NCBI GenBank assembly: GCA_964407665.1
Contig: CAYOWK010000024.1
Location: 1-60,749 of the forward strand
Length of the DNA stretch: 60,749 bases
Direction: 5' to 3'
Source: CAYOWK01 sp964407665
Lineage (GTDB): Bacteria; Pseudomonadota; Alphaproteobacteria; Caulobacterales; Hyphomonadaceae
The notes beneath the pieces were generated by a model. The model saw only the letters and a program-made list of their open reading frames with translations. It was not told the origin of the DNA and made no database searches. Of this stretch, positions 17,298 through 25,558 are shown in pieces; positions within the stretch are counted from its first letter, which is position 1, and the number at the start of each line of letters is the position of its first letter. Position numbers and translations under genes: made by a program.

Positions 17298-18302
17298 TTG
17301 ACGAAGGAGACGAAGCGCGGCGGCAGGACGGCGGACGGGCCAGCAGGCGTCGCCCCAGCCCATATCGTGCGCATCGGTTCGCGCGGCTCGCCCCTTGCCG
17401 TGGCCCAGGCCGAGATGTTTGGCGCGCGGCTGGCCGAAGTCTCCGCCGGAACGATCGGCTGGACGCTGCATACCTACACGACCACCGGCGACAAGATCCT
17501 CGACAAACCCCTTCAGGATGCAGGCGGCAAGGGCCTGTTCACCAAGGAGCTCGACCGGGCCCAGAAGATCGGCGAGGTGGACATTGCGGTGCATTCGCTG
17601 AAGGACATGACGGTCAAGCTGCCCCGCCACCTGACCATCGCCAGCTTCCTCCCGCGCGAAGATCCCCGCGACTGCCTGCTTGGTCCCGCCGCCCGCATCC
17701 AGGATCTGCCCCACGGCGCTGTGCTGGGCACCTCCAGCCTCCGCCGCAAGGCGCAGGCGCTCGCCCTTCGCCCGGACCTTCAGGTGGTGCAGTTCAGGGG
17801 CAACGTGCAGACCCGCCTTCGCAAGCTCGGCGACAAGGTCGCGGACGCCACCCTGCTGGCCGCCGCCGGGCTTCGCCGCCTTGGCATGATCGAGCATGCC
17901 GCCGGCATCATCGGCATTGACGAGATGCTGCCTGCCGGAGGCCAGGGCATCATCGCGGTCACCATCCGAACCGACGCGCCCGAGTGGCTGCAGGCTGCCT
18001 GCGCCGCCGCCGACGACCGCCCGGCCCGCCTTGCCGCCACCGCCGAACGCGCCTTTCTGAAACGCCTCGACGGCTCCTGCCGCACGCCGATTGCGGCGCA
18101 CTTCCGTCTGACAGACGACGGCGCCGAAATGGCGGGCGAAGTGCTGGAGGAAGACGGCTCGCGCCGCTGGCGCGCTGAAGGCGCGCTGCGCCGCATCCCG
18201 TCCGAACGCGACGCCCAGGAGCTTGGCCTGTTTCTCGCCGAGGACATTGCCGCGCAACGCACCGCGGACGGGCTGGCGGACACCGCCAGGGACCCGGCCT
18301 GA
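17298..18302 (+). CDS. hemC: Porphobilinogen deaminase (hydroxymethylbilane synthase)
   Basis: A 334-residue enzyme with IVRIGSRGSPLAVAQA near the N-terminus, the VHSLKDM segment, TSSLRRKAQ and RFGN-type VVQFRGNVQTR, and the dipyrromethane-cofactor cysteine C261 in LDGSCRTPI. It polymerises four porphobilinogens into hydroxymethylbilane. I choose TTG 17298, which has GGAG six bases upstream; the alternative ATG at 17235 adds 21 non-conserved residues. First gene of a hemC-hemD-mic60 operon. Confidence 0.94.
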   Translation: MTKETKRGGRTADGPAGVAPAHIVRIGSRGSPLAVAQAEMFGARLAEVSAGTIGWTLHTYTTTGDKILDKPLQDAGGKGLFTKELDRAQKIGEVDIAVHSLKDMTVKLPRHLTIASFLPREDPRDCLLGPAARIQDLPHGAVLGTSSLRRKAQALALRPDLQVVQFRGNVQTRLRKLGDKVADATLLAAAGLRRLGMIEHAAGIIGIDEMLPAGGQGIIAVTIRTDAPEWLQAACAAADDRPARLAATAERAFLKRLDGSCRTPIAAHFRLTDDGAEMAGEVLEEDGSRRWRAEGALRRIPSERDAQELGLFLAEDIAAQRTADGLADTARDPA

Positions 18303-19015
18303 CCCCGCGCCCGCGCATCCTCATTACCCGCGCCGAGCCGGGCGCCTCCGAGACGTCCGCGCGGCTTGAGGCCATGGGACTTGAGCCTGTGGTTGAGCCC
18401 CTGCTGGGGATCAAGGCGCTGCATCCACCCATCCCGTCGTTCGATGTGCTGGCCTTCACGAGCGCCAATGGCGTCCGGGCCTTTGCGCCGCTGTCGGCGC
18501 GACGGGACGGACCTGTGTGGTGTGTCGGCGCACGCACGGCCGAAGCGGCGCGCGCAGCAGGCTTCGGCGATGTACGTTCTGCCGGGGGCGACGTGGAAAC
18601 ACTGGGCGCCGCTATGATCGCCGGACTGGCGCCCGGCGCGTCCGTTCTCCATGCCGGCAATGCGGATGCTGTGGGCGATCTGGCCGAACGGCTGTCTCGG
18701 GCCGGGTTCGCGGCGCGCTTTGCCGCCACCTATCAGGCCATCGAGACAACGGCGCCGGGTCCTGCGCTGGCCGCGCACCTGTCAGGGGGGCCTGCGCTCT
18801 CAGCGGCCCTGGTCCACTCGCCTGCGGCCGGGCGGGTCCTGGCGCGGCTGGCGGCGGGAACCATGGGCGCCTTAGACATTGCCGCGATTTCACTCAACGC
18901 CGCCACCGCCGTAGGCGAGGTTGCCCGCCGGACCGAAATCGCAAATCACCCCGACGAAGCGTCGCTGCTGGCGGCTCTTGGACGGCTGGTCGGCGGCTCC
19001 AGGGTTGAGCCCTGA
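18299..19015 (+). CDS. hemD: Uroporphyrinogen-III synthase, probable CTG start
   Basis: A 238-residue HemD. Conserved N-terminal residues (RILITRAEPGASETSARLEAMG) precede the first in-frame ATG (18374), so translation must begin upstream. The only candidate is CTG 18299, which overlaps the hemC stop as CTGA, with AGGGA upstream. FTSANGVRAF, LHAGNADAVGDLAE and LVHSPAAGRVL are family motifs. The enzyme closes and inverts ring D to give uroporphyrinogen III. Starting at ATG 18374 would remove the first strand and helix of the fold. Confidence 0.88.
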   Translation: MTPRPRILITRAEPGASETSARLEAMGLEPVVEPLLGIKALHPPIPSFDVLAFTSANGVRAFAPLSARRDGPVWCVGARTAEAARAAGFGDVRSAGGDVETLGAAMIAGLAPGASVLHAGNADAVGDLAERLSRAGFAARFAATYQAIETTAPGPALAAHLSGGPALSAALVHSPAAGRVLARLAAGTMGALDIAAISLNAATAVGEVARRTEIANHPDEASLLAALGRLVGGSRVEP

Positions 19016-19065
19016 ATCGGGCCCTATTATAGTCAACGTCAAACCTTCGCGGAGATGAGTGGACC

Positions 19066-20283
19066 ATGACGGATCCTGAGCCCATCGACGCCGAGTTCGA
19101 GCCGCTGGACGTCACGCCTGCTGGTGAAAGCGCCATTCGACCGCCCGCGCAGAGGCGGCCGCTGTACAGGCGTCATGTCACGCTGGCTGAACTGGGTCTC
19201 GGCATGGTGCTCGCCGCTGTCGGGGGGGCCGTGTTTGCTGTCGCCGCCACAGGTGGAAACTCGGGCGCCGCAACGGGGACCCTCGCCCGCGAGATCGATG
19301 CACTCGCCGTCCGGTCCGCCACCGTCGATAGCACGGTCGCCTCGCTTGCCGCGCGTGTTGAGGAACAGACGGTTGCGCTCTCCGCCCGCGACGTGCGCGA
19401 CCTCGCCCTGCGCAGCGATATTGCCGCCGTCGACCGCCAGCTTGCTGCACTGGTCGGAGCCGCTCCGTCGGCCAGTCCCTCATCCAGCCCGCTGGCCAGC
19501 CTGCTTGCCCGCCTGGACGCCCTGGAGTCCGCCGTCGCGCAGGACGCCGCCACCCCGCGGACCACTGGCCAGCTGCGCCGGGCGGTGATGGACCTGTCCG
19601 CCGACGTTGCCGCGCTCTCGGAAGCGCAGGCCTCGTTGCGCAGCGCCTTCGACCGGCGGCAACAGGCTGTCGCGTCACTTGAGGATGCGATCGAGCGGAT
19701 CGACGAGGAACTTGCCGGCGTCCGCGACCGGGCAACGCCCCAGGCCGTTGCAATCGCCATCCCCCCGCCAGCCGCCCAGTCGTCCGCCGCCCGCTCCCGC
19801 ATGCTACGGGCGCTGTCGGCGATCGAGACGCTGTCGCGTGAGGGTAAACCCTTCCAGAGCGAGCATGGCAAGCTGGCGGCGCTGCTCCCCCGCGACCGGG
19901 ACGTCGCCGCCCTGAAGGATCTGGCGCGCAGGGGCGCGCCCTCCCTCGCGCAGCTGCGCGAGACATTCGAGGTCACTGCCCGCGACTCGCTGCGCCTCGC
20001 CGCCCAGCAACCGGACGATGGCTGGAACTGGCTGCGCACGACTGTCACGGGTGACGGCATGATCGACCGCACCAATACCTACGAATTCACCGAGGAGCAG
20101 ATCCGGCAGGCCCGCAGGTCGCTGGAGTTGGGGGACGCCAAGGGCGCCGCCATCGCCGTGGGCGCCATCCCCGGTCCGGCTGCAGAGACCTTCAGAAGCT
20201 GGCGCGACGATGCAATGCGACGGGCAGACATGTCAGAGCGGCTGACAGCCCTGGGCGCGCGGCTGGGCCGGAAGCCGGCCTGA
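19066..20283 (+). CDS. Mic60/mitofilin-like inner-membrane protein (COG4223)
   Basis: A 405-residue protein with a cytoplasmic N-terminus, one transmembrane helix (about residues 43-62), a long predicted coiled coil (about 75-225) and a helical C-terminal mitofilin-like region (IETLSREGKPFQSEHGKL ... NWLRTTVTG). Alphaproteobacterial Mic60 is known to lie in haem-synthesis operons after hemC/hemD, as here, and shapes intracytoplasmic membranes and cristae. hemY, often next, is not present. Confidence 0.82.
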   Translation: MTDPEPIDAEFEPLDVTPAGESAIRPPAQRRPLYRRHVTLAELGLGMVLAAVGGAVFAVAATGGNSGAATGTLAREIDALAVRSATVDSTVASLAARVEEQTVALSARDVRDLALRSDIAAVDRQLAALVGAAPSASPSSSPLASLLARLDALESAVAQDAATPRTTGQLRRAVMDLSADVAALSEAQASLRSAFDRRQQAVASLEDAIERIDEELAGVRDRATPQAVAIAIPPPAAQSSAARSRMLRALSAIETLSREGKPFQSEHGKLAALLPRDRDVAALKDLARRGAPSLAQLRETFEVTARDSLRLAAQQPDDGWNWLRTTVTGDGMIDRTNTYEFTEEQIRQARRSLELGDAKGAAIAVGAIPGPAAETFRSWRDDAMRRADMSERLTALGARLGRKPA

Positions 20284-20308
20284 GTTCCTCGCAGGCTCAA
20301 ACCTGCTC

Positions 20309-20337
20309 TTGCCCGGGGCCCGCTAGCCGGTTATATG
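20309..20337 (+). promoter_or_regulatory. Promoter of tRNA-Thr
   Basis: TTGCCC (20309-20314), 17-base spacer, TATATG (20332-20337). Predicted start about 20345, roughly 30 bases before the mature tRNA. Confidence 0.5.
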
Positions 20338-20375
20338 CCCGTCCTCTGCGAGAGGCCTGCTTTTCGCCGGAATGT

Positions 20376-20451
20376 GCCGCCTTAGCTCAGCTGGTAGAGC
20401 ACCGCATTCGTAATGCGGGGGTCAGGTGTTCAAGTCACCTAGGCGGCACCA
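20376..20451 (+). tRNA. tRNA-Thr (anticodon CGU)
   Basis: A complete 76-nt cloverleaf: acceptor GCCGCCT/AGGCGGC, D stem GCTC/GAGC, anticodon stem CCGCA/TGCGG with loop TTCGTAA (anticodon CGT, reads ACG), T stem AGGTG/CACCT, discriminator A and encoded CCA. Confidence 0.97.
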
Positions 20452-20635
20452 CTTCCCCGGCCTGCTGAAGCGCGGACAGAGGCGCTCTGGCCTGGCGTTC
20501 TTCCGGCTCAGCTCCCGGGCAGCCTCTTCCTCCCCCGGGCAAGCCGGATCAATCCGATTTTTTGCCAGCGTCGCCAGCTTCTCAGTAACCAGACAGATTG
20601 TCGGTTCGTAGTCGAGGCAGTGAAGCGGGGTGAAG

Positions 20636-21892
20636 ATGTCACCCGCGGGGACCGGCATGCATCGGCTTACATCACGTACGGCCTTCGTTTTTGCCGGTGG
20701 CGGCAGTCTGGGCGCGATCCAGGCCGGCGCGCTGGCGGAGCTGGTCCGAGCGGGTGAACGCCCCGATTTTGTTGTCGGGGCCTCGGTCGGAGCTCTGAAC
20801 GCCTGCTTCTACGCCGCACACCCTGATAGCAGCGGTGTCGAAGCGCTGCAGGAAATCTGGCGGAGCCTCAGGCGCCGGGACGTGTTCCCCCTGACACTTC
20901 GTGGCGCAATGGGGTGGCTCCGCGGCGGGGGCAGCCTGTTTGAATCGGCGGCGCTGCGAGGGCTGATCGCGCGGCATCTGCCGGTGGACAACCTCGAAGA
21001 CACCGCCATTCCGGTTCACGTCGTCGCTTCCAACCTGAGCGGCGCTACCGTTTGCCTGTCACGCGGACCGGCCATCGAAGCCGTACTGGCGAGCTCGGCG
21101 ATCCCGATTGCCTTCCCGACGGTGCAGATTGGCGGCGATCATCTCATGGACGGCGCGATCGCGGGCAACACACCGATTCTAACCGCCGCCGAACTCGGCG
21201 CCACGCGCATCATTGTGCTGCAGACAGGCTATGCCTGCTCAATGAGCGGGCCGCCCTCGGGGGCTGTCGCGCGCGGTATGCACGCGCTGACGCTTCTGAT
21301 CGCCAACCAGATGGAGCGCGACCTTAAACTGCTCGAAGGCAAGGTCGACGTGCATGTGGCGCCTCACCTGTGCCCACTGGACGTATCGCCCTTCGATTTC
21401 GACCAATCCGATGCCCTGATCAAGCGCGCATCGAACCAGACCCGCAGCTGGCTCGAGGCTGGGGGGCTGGGTCGCAGAACGGCGCCCGAAGACCTGCAAC
21501 ACGATCACGACAGCATGACGATGATGGCGCCAGCGGCAGGCGGCAACGACGTTGTCAGCTACTTTTCCCAGGGCGCAGCGCCGCTTGCAGGTCGTGCGGA
21601 GTTCAGAGCGGAACACGCCGGCCGTCTGTATCATTTCGCGGACGCCGCCAATCGCGATCGCTTCATGGCCGAGCCCGAGCGCTATGCTCCCCAATATGGC
21701 GGATTCTGCGCCTTTGCGATGGCGCGAGGCGCGTGCGTAAAGGCTGATCCTGATGTTTACAGAATCGAAGGCGGCCGGCTCTTCTTCAATCTCGACGCCC
21801 GGGTACAGGTGAAGTGGGACCGCGGCGGCGCCGACAAGATCCGCCGAGCCGATGCTCACTGGCTGGCCAAACAGGACCTGCAGCGGACCTAG
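20636..21892 (+). CDS. Patatin-like phospholipase fused to a C-terminal YHS domain
   Basis: A 418-residue protein. The N-terminal patatin domain has the glycine-rich oxyanion motif FAGGGSLGA (19-27), nucleophile S50 in GASVGA and D172 in DGAIAG, so the Ser-Asp dyad is intact. Residues about 300-415 form a YHS domain: DVVSYFSQGAAPLAG, LYHFADAANRDRF, YAPQYGGFCAFA and LFFNLDARVQVKWDR. YHS domains usually stand alone as secreted or metal-associated modules. Start is uncertain among GTG 20630, ATG 20636 and ATG 20657. First gene of a probable six-gene operon. Confidence 0.85.
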   Translation: MSPAGTGMHRLTSRTAFVFAGGGSLGAIQAGALAELVRAGERPDFVVGASVGALNACFYAAHPDSSGVEALQEIWRSLRRRDVFPLTLRGAMGWLRGGGSLFESAALRGLIARHLPVDNLEDTAIPVHVVASNLSGATVCLSRGPAIEAVLASSAIPIAFPTVQIGGDHLMDGAIAGNTPILTAAELGATRIIVLQTGYACSMSGPPSGAVARGMHALTLLIANQMERDLKLLEGKVDVHVAPHLCPLDVSPFDFDQSDALIKRASNQTRSWLEAGGLGRRTAPEDLQHDHDSMTMMAPAAGGNDVVSYFSQGAAPLAGRAEFRAEHAGRLYHFADAANRDRFMAEPERYAPQYGGFCAFAMARGACVKADPDVYRIEGGRLFFNLDARVQVKWDRGGADKIRRADAHWLAKQDLQRT

Positions 21893-21984
21893 AAGAACCG
21901 GGGCTCACAACGGATGCTGGTCCCCGTCGCATACCAGGCGTAGCATCGCGCGGACATCGCCGTGACGCCAAGGGGGGAGGATGA

Positions 21985-22212
21985 ATGTCGGAGCAGCTGG
22001 CTGAAATCGTCTGGCTTGGACTCGCCGCCTATTTCGGATCAGGGCTGATTGTCGCCCTGGCGACGCTGGTCTTTGGCTTGCGCCGGCTGGATGCAGCCGC
22101 TGCGGCCATGCCGCTGCGGGTCCGCCTGATCATTGCGCCCGGTCTAGCAGCGATCTGGCCGGTTGTCCTGGTGCGCCTGCTCGGCGTGCGTGCAACGGAG
22201 GACCGGACATGA
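21985..22212 (+). CDS. 75-residue two-helix membrane protein
   Basis: Strong GGGGGGAGGA precedes ATG 21985. There are two hydrophobic helices (about residues 8-30 and 44-66) separated by a basic loop (LRRLDAAAAAMPLRVR). It overlaps the next gene by ATGA, so the two are translationally coupled. Family not recognised. Confidence 0.7.
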   Translation: MSEQLAEIVWLGLAAYFGSGLIVALATLVFGLRRLDAAAAAMPLRVRLIIAPGLAAIWPVVLVRLLGVRATEDRT

Positions 22213-22358
22213 ACCGCGCCCAGCGCCGTGCGCACCGCCTTCTATGGCCACTTCTGGCTCTCGCCATGTCCGTCATCTACACGGGCGCACTGATCGCCAA
22301 ATCCAATGTTGATAAGGCTGCTGCCGGAACCGCTACGTCTTCTGCTCCGGAGAACTGA
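22209..22358 (+). CDS. 49-residue single-helix membrane protein
   Basis: ATG 22209 overlaps the preceding stop (ATGA), and the stop is two bases before the next gene. The sequence is a basic N-terminus (MNRAQRRAHRLLWP), one helix (LLALAMSVIYTGALIA) and a short polar tail. Its position in a tightly packed operon argues that it is real; it may be a small subunit of the neighbouring membrane redox protein. Confidence 0.65.
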   Translation: MNRAQRRAHRLLWPLLALAMSVIYTGALIAKSNVDKAAAGTATSSAPEN

Positions 22359-22360
22359 CG

Positions 22361-23419
22361 ATGGCGCATGGCTACAAGATCGTTCAGTGGACGCCGTTCA
22401 AGACACGATACGACCTCGTGCTGGTACTGGGCGTCCTAGCCTTTGTCGGCGCCTATATCGGGGCTGCCCTTCTACCGGCGCACCCGGGTGGAACCGTGCT
22501 GCCCATACAGCTTGTCCTGCGGGCGCTGGGCGCATGCGCCTTTGCGCTCCTTACGCTGATCCTGATGATCGGTCCGCTCGCGAGGCTGTCGCCCCGGTTT
22601 CTGCCGATCCTCTACAACCGGCGCCATCTCGGCGTGACCTGCTTTGTGCTGGCCCTCCTGCACGCAGCGCTGGTGGTCCTTTGGTATCACGGCTTTTCTC
22701 ATCTCAACCCGTTCGTTTCATTGCTGGCGTCCAATCCGCGCTACGACTCCCTCCGGGGATTTCCGTTCGAAAGCCTCGGCGTCGCAGCCCTTCTGATCCT
22801 TTTTGTCATGGCCGCCACCAGCCACGACTTCTGGAACGCCGTGCTCGGCCCCCGGATGTGGAAGGCCCTGCACATGCTCGTCTACTGGGCCTATGCGCTG
22901 ATCGTTGCACACGTGATGCTCGGCGCCGTGCAGGCCGAGCAGACCTCGCTGTACGCCATCGCGGTAGGCGTGGGCGCATCGCTGGTGGCTGTCCTGCATG
23001 TTTTCGCGGGCCTACGTGAAGCGCGGATCGAGGCAAGGATGACGAGCGCCGTAGCGGACGGCTGGCTGCTCGCGGGATCGCCGCAGGAGATCCCCGATGG
23101 ACGGGCGCGCATCGTAACGCCGCCTCTCGGGGAGCGCATTGCGGTGTTCCGGGATGGCAATCGCATCTATGCAATCAGCAATGTCTGCCGACACCAGGGC
23201 GGGCCTCTGGGGGAAGGCCGCATCATCGACGGTTGCGTGACCTGCCCATGGCACGGCTTTCAATACCGCCCTCAGGATGGGAGGGCGCCCGCGCCCTTTA
23301 CCGAGCGGATCGCCATCTATCGCACGCGCATCGAAGGCGGACTGGTGTTCGTTCACCCGGAGCCTGTCGCCGGGGAGACAGAGGTGCAGCCCTGCATGAT
23401 TGAGGGGGCCGCACAATGA
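22361..23419 (+). CDS. Ferric-reductase-like transmembrane domain fused to Rieske [2Fe-2S] domain
   Basis: A 352-residue protein. Residues about 20-230 hold six transmembrane helices with paired histidines suited to b-haem (NRRHLGVTCFVLALLHAAL, WKALHMLVYWAYALIVAH), as in MsrQ/ferric reductase proteins. Residues about 240-335 are a Rieske domain with C276-x-H278 and C295-x-x-H298. The fusion would carry electrons between a membrane cytochrome b and a soluble [2Fe-2S] centre, probably cytoplasmic. Tightly packed between small membrane proteins and a cysteine-rich protein. Confidence 0.87.
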   Translation: MAHGYKIVQWTPFKTRYDLVLVLGVLAFVGAYIGAALLPAHPGGTVLPIQLVLRALGACAFALLTLILMIGPLARLSPRFLPILYNRRHLGVTCFVLALLHAALVVLWYHGFSHLNPFVSLLASNPRYDSLRGFPFESLGVAALLILFVMAATSHDFWNAVLGPRMWKALHMLVYWAYALIVAHVMLGAVQAEQTSLYAIAVGVGASLVAVLHVFAGLREARIEARMTSAVADGWLLAGSPQEIPDGRARIVTPPLGERIAVFRDGNRIYAISNVCRHQGGPLGEGRIIDGCVTCPWHGFQYRPQDGRAPAPFTERIAIYRTRIEGGLVFVHPEPVAGETEVQPCMIEGAAQ

Positions 23420-24162
23420 GCATGGATGATTTCTTCATCGGATGGAGCGCCAAAACACCTCGCGCCGATCGTCGCTTTCTGCTGGGAGCGGGACTCGCGC
23501 TTGTTGCAGGCGGAGGAGCGCTGGGGGCGAGTCTGGCGCTGGAGCGGCCGCCGGCCGGCAACGGCGTCTGGGACCAGGCGACGCCGCATACCCTTCGCGG
23601 CGTCCTGACCCGAGAACCGTATCCAATCCTGAGGACCCGCGATCTGGACGGTGATGTCCGCTCGGTATTCCTCGCCTCGTCGGGAAAGAACCTGCCCGCC
23701 ATCGACCCGCGGCATTTCAACTCCCGAGCGGAAGTCAGCGGCACGCTTATCCGGCGCGGCAGTCACGCCATGATGGCCGTCACGGGCGTCCAGGCCTGGC
23801 CCGGTGATCTGGCGGAAGCCGCCATTCCGGCCCTCGCGCTCGTGGATCGTGGTCCGGCTCTGCTGGCAGGCGAAATTCTCGACGCCAAGTGCTGGTTCGG
23901 CGCCATGCGCCCGGGCTTTGGCAAGACCCACAAGGCCTGCGCCTCGCTCTGCGCGCGCGGCGGGCTGCCGCTGGCGTTCTGCGAGATCGCAGCCTGCGGC
24001 GACACCAGCCAGGCGCTGCTCCTTCTGGACGAAAGCGGGCGCGCGCATGGTCCCGGAATCTTGCCGCTTGTTGCGGATCCGGTCAGTGTTGAGGGCCGCC
24101 TGATGGCCGCCGGCGACGTGCTGCAGCTGCGCGTACCGCTATCCGCAATCCACCGGCTTTGA
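23416..24162 (+). CDS. Cysteine-rich exported protein with DAKC-GAMRPG motif
   Basis: A 248-residue protein. The N-terminus has ADRRFLLGAGLALVAGGGALG, a Tat-like signal or anchor (R-R-F-L-L). Two similar beta-rich halves follow (about 57-125 and 148-245), each resembling an OB-like barrel. The second holds D-A-K-C159-W-F-G-A-M-R-P-G, H172-K-A-C175-A-S-L-C179 and C189, an invariant-looking Cys/His set that could bind metal or an Fe-S centre. ATGA overlap with the Rieske gene. Biochemical role unknown. Confidence 0.7.
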   Translation: MSMDDFFIGWSAKTPRADRRFLLGAGLALVAGGGALGASLALERPPAGNGVWDQATPHTLRGVLTREPYPILRTRDLDGDVRSVFLASSGKNLPAIDPRHFNSRAEVSGTLIRRGSHAMMAVTGVQAWPGDLAEAAIPALALVDRGPALLAGEILDAKCWFGAMRPGFGKTHKACASLCARGGLPLAFCEIAACGDTSQALLLLDESGRAHGPGILPLVADPVSVEGRLMAAGDVLQLRVPLSAIHRL

Positions 24163-24176
24163 GGAAGGTTCGTCCG

Positions 24177-24884
24177 ATGCTTGATTTCACAGGCCAGACC
24201 GTCATCGTTACCGGTGCGGCCGGCAATCTGGGTTCCGCCATCGCGGAAACTCTGGCGCGCCTTGGGGCCAGTCTCGCCCTTGCGGACATGCGCGAAGACA
24301 ACCTTCAGCAGCTGGCGGCGCGGATCGGAGGCGACCCGCTGCTGCTCGCCGGCGCGGACGTCCGAAGCAAAACCGGCGCACAAAAGATCGTGGATGGCTG
24401 TCGCGCCCGCTTCGGCCGCATTGACGGTCTCGCCAACACGGTGGGGACGTTCAAGACGGCTCAGGTGGCGGAAGGCGCCGCCGACGACTGGACCTTCCTG
24501 ATGGACCTCAATGCACTCTCGGCGTTGCGCCTTTCCGAAGCCGTTCTCCCGGCCATGATCACACAGGGCTATGGGCGTATCGTGCACGTCGCAGCCGGAG
24601 CGGGCGCAAGGAGCTTTGCCGGCGGCAGCGTCTACTCGGCCTCCAAGGCTGCGGTGCTGCGCATTGCAGAAGCGGTTTCGGAGGAAAACAAGGCCAGAGG
24701 CATTACGGCGAACTGCGTCATGCCCGGCACAATCGATACGCCCCAGAACCGCGCCGCGATGCCAGACGCCGATTTCTCGACCTGGGTGCAGCCAGGCCAG
24801 ATCGCGGCTGTGATTGCATTCCTCCTGTCACGCGAGGCCGCAGCCGTAACCGGCGCAGCCGTCCCGGTGCTGGGCGCCCAATAA
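24177..24884 (+). CDS. Short-chain dehydrogenase/reductase, catalytic Ser replaced
   Basis: A 235-residue classical SDR with TGAAGNLGSA nucleotide-binding motif (12-21), ADMRED at the second strand and Y153-x-x-x-K157 (YSASK). The residue 13 before Tyr, normally the catalytic Ser, is Ala140 (VHVAAGAGA), and the NAG motif is ANTVG. Reductase activity may therefore be altered. GAGGAAGG lies before ATG 24177. Last gene of the patatin-YHS/Rieske operon (14-base gap). Confidence 0.88.
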   Translation: MLDFTGQTVIVTGAAGNLGSAIAETLARLGASLALADMREDNLQQLAARIGGDPLLLAGADVRSKTGAQKIVDGCRARFGRIDGLANTVGTFKTAQVAEGAADDWTFLMDLNALSALRLSEAVLPAMITQGYGRIVHVAAGAGARSFAGGSVYSASKAAVLRIAEAVSEENKARGITANCVMPGTIDTPQNRAAMPDADFSTWVQPGQIAAVIAFLLSREAAAVTGAAVPVLGAQ

Positions 24885-25064
24885 AGTCCTGGAACGGCAT
24901 TCCTGTCAGCTCCGGGAGGCACGGTTCAGGCGGGTTCGCGCCGTAGGCATCAACTGAGGCGCTCAGATTGGACTTTCAGAAAGACACACAATCGCGCAAA
25001 CGCGCGTGAACACGGGAGGCCGGGCATTGGCAGCCGGGTTGACCTCCGGTTATAGCCAGCGGCG

Positions 25065-25460
25065 ATGCGCATTTCCTGGCTATCCCTTGCGAGCCTTGGC
25101 CGGGCCTGGACTCTTGTAGTTCTGGCCGCACTGCTGCTGCGCGCCGCCATTCCGGCGGGCTTCATGCCGGATCGCGACGACCTGACCGGCCAGATCGCCA
25201 TGGTCTGGTGCTCGAGCCCCGGCGGGCAGGCGCCGCCGCATCCGGTGGTTCCTCAGACTCAAGACGACGACAGCGGGCCGGTCGACACCTCCTGCCCCTT
25301 CTCTCTCGTCCACGCGACCGAGCCGCCTGTCCCCCCGGACTTTGCGCTCGAAGCGCAGGCACATGTCTACCGGCTGGCCCTTGCCCCGGTTGATACTGTC
25401 GCAGGTCACGACGCCTGGCAGGCCAATGCCCCGCCCACCGGGCCGCCAGCGCGCGCCTGA
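25065..25460 (+). CDS. DUF2946 family protein
   Basis: A 131-residue protein with a hydrophobic N-terminal segment (LVVLAALLLRAAIPAGFMPDR, the DUF2946 hallmark A-L-L-x-R-x-x-x-P-A-G-F-M), cysteines in VWCSSPGG and SCPFSLVH, and a PPxGPPAR-like tail. DUF2946 genes commonly sit beside TonB receptors, sometimes in copper-related loci; the receptor follows here after 98 bases. The 180-base gap upstream shows no riboswitch that I can recognise. Confidence 0.78.
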   Translation: MRISWLSLASLGRAWTLVVLAALLLRAAIPAGFMPDRDDLTGQIAMVWCSSPGGQAPPHPVVPQTQDDDSGPVDTSCPFSLVHATEPPVPPDFALEAQAHVYRLALAPVDTVAGHDAWQANAPPTGPPARA

Positions 25461-25558
25461 GACGATCCTGGCCGGGTTCCGGCCCTCCGACACAATCGAT
25501 CCCAGTCGCAGCGCGCAGCCCGTAGCGGGCGCGCCTGCCGCCAACAGGCTGCATAACC

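Noticed and set aside
24885..25064. Cobalamin or other riboswitch upstream of DUF2946/TonB receptor
   Set aside because: No B12-box or conserved junction sequence could be found in the 180-base leader.
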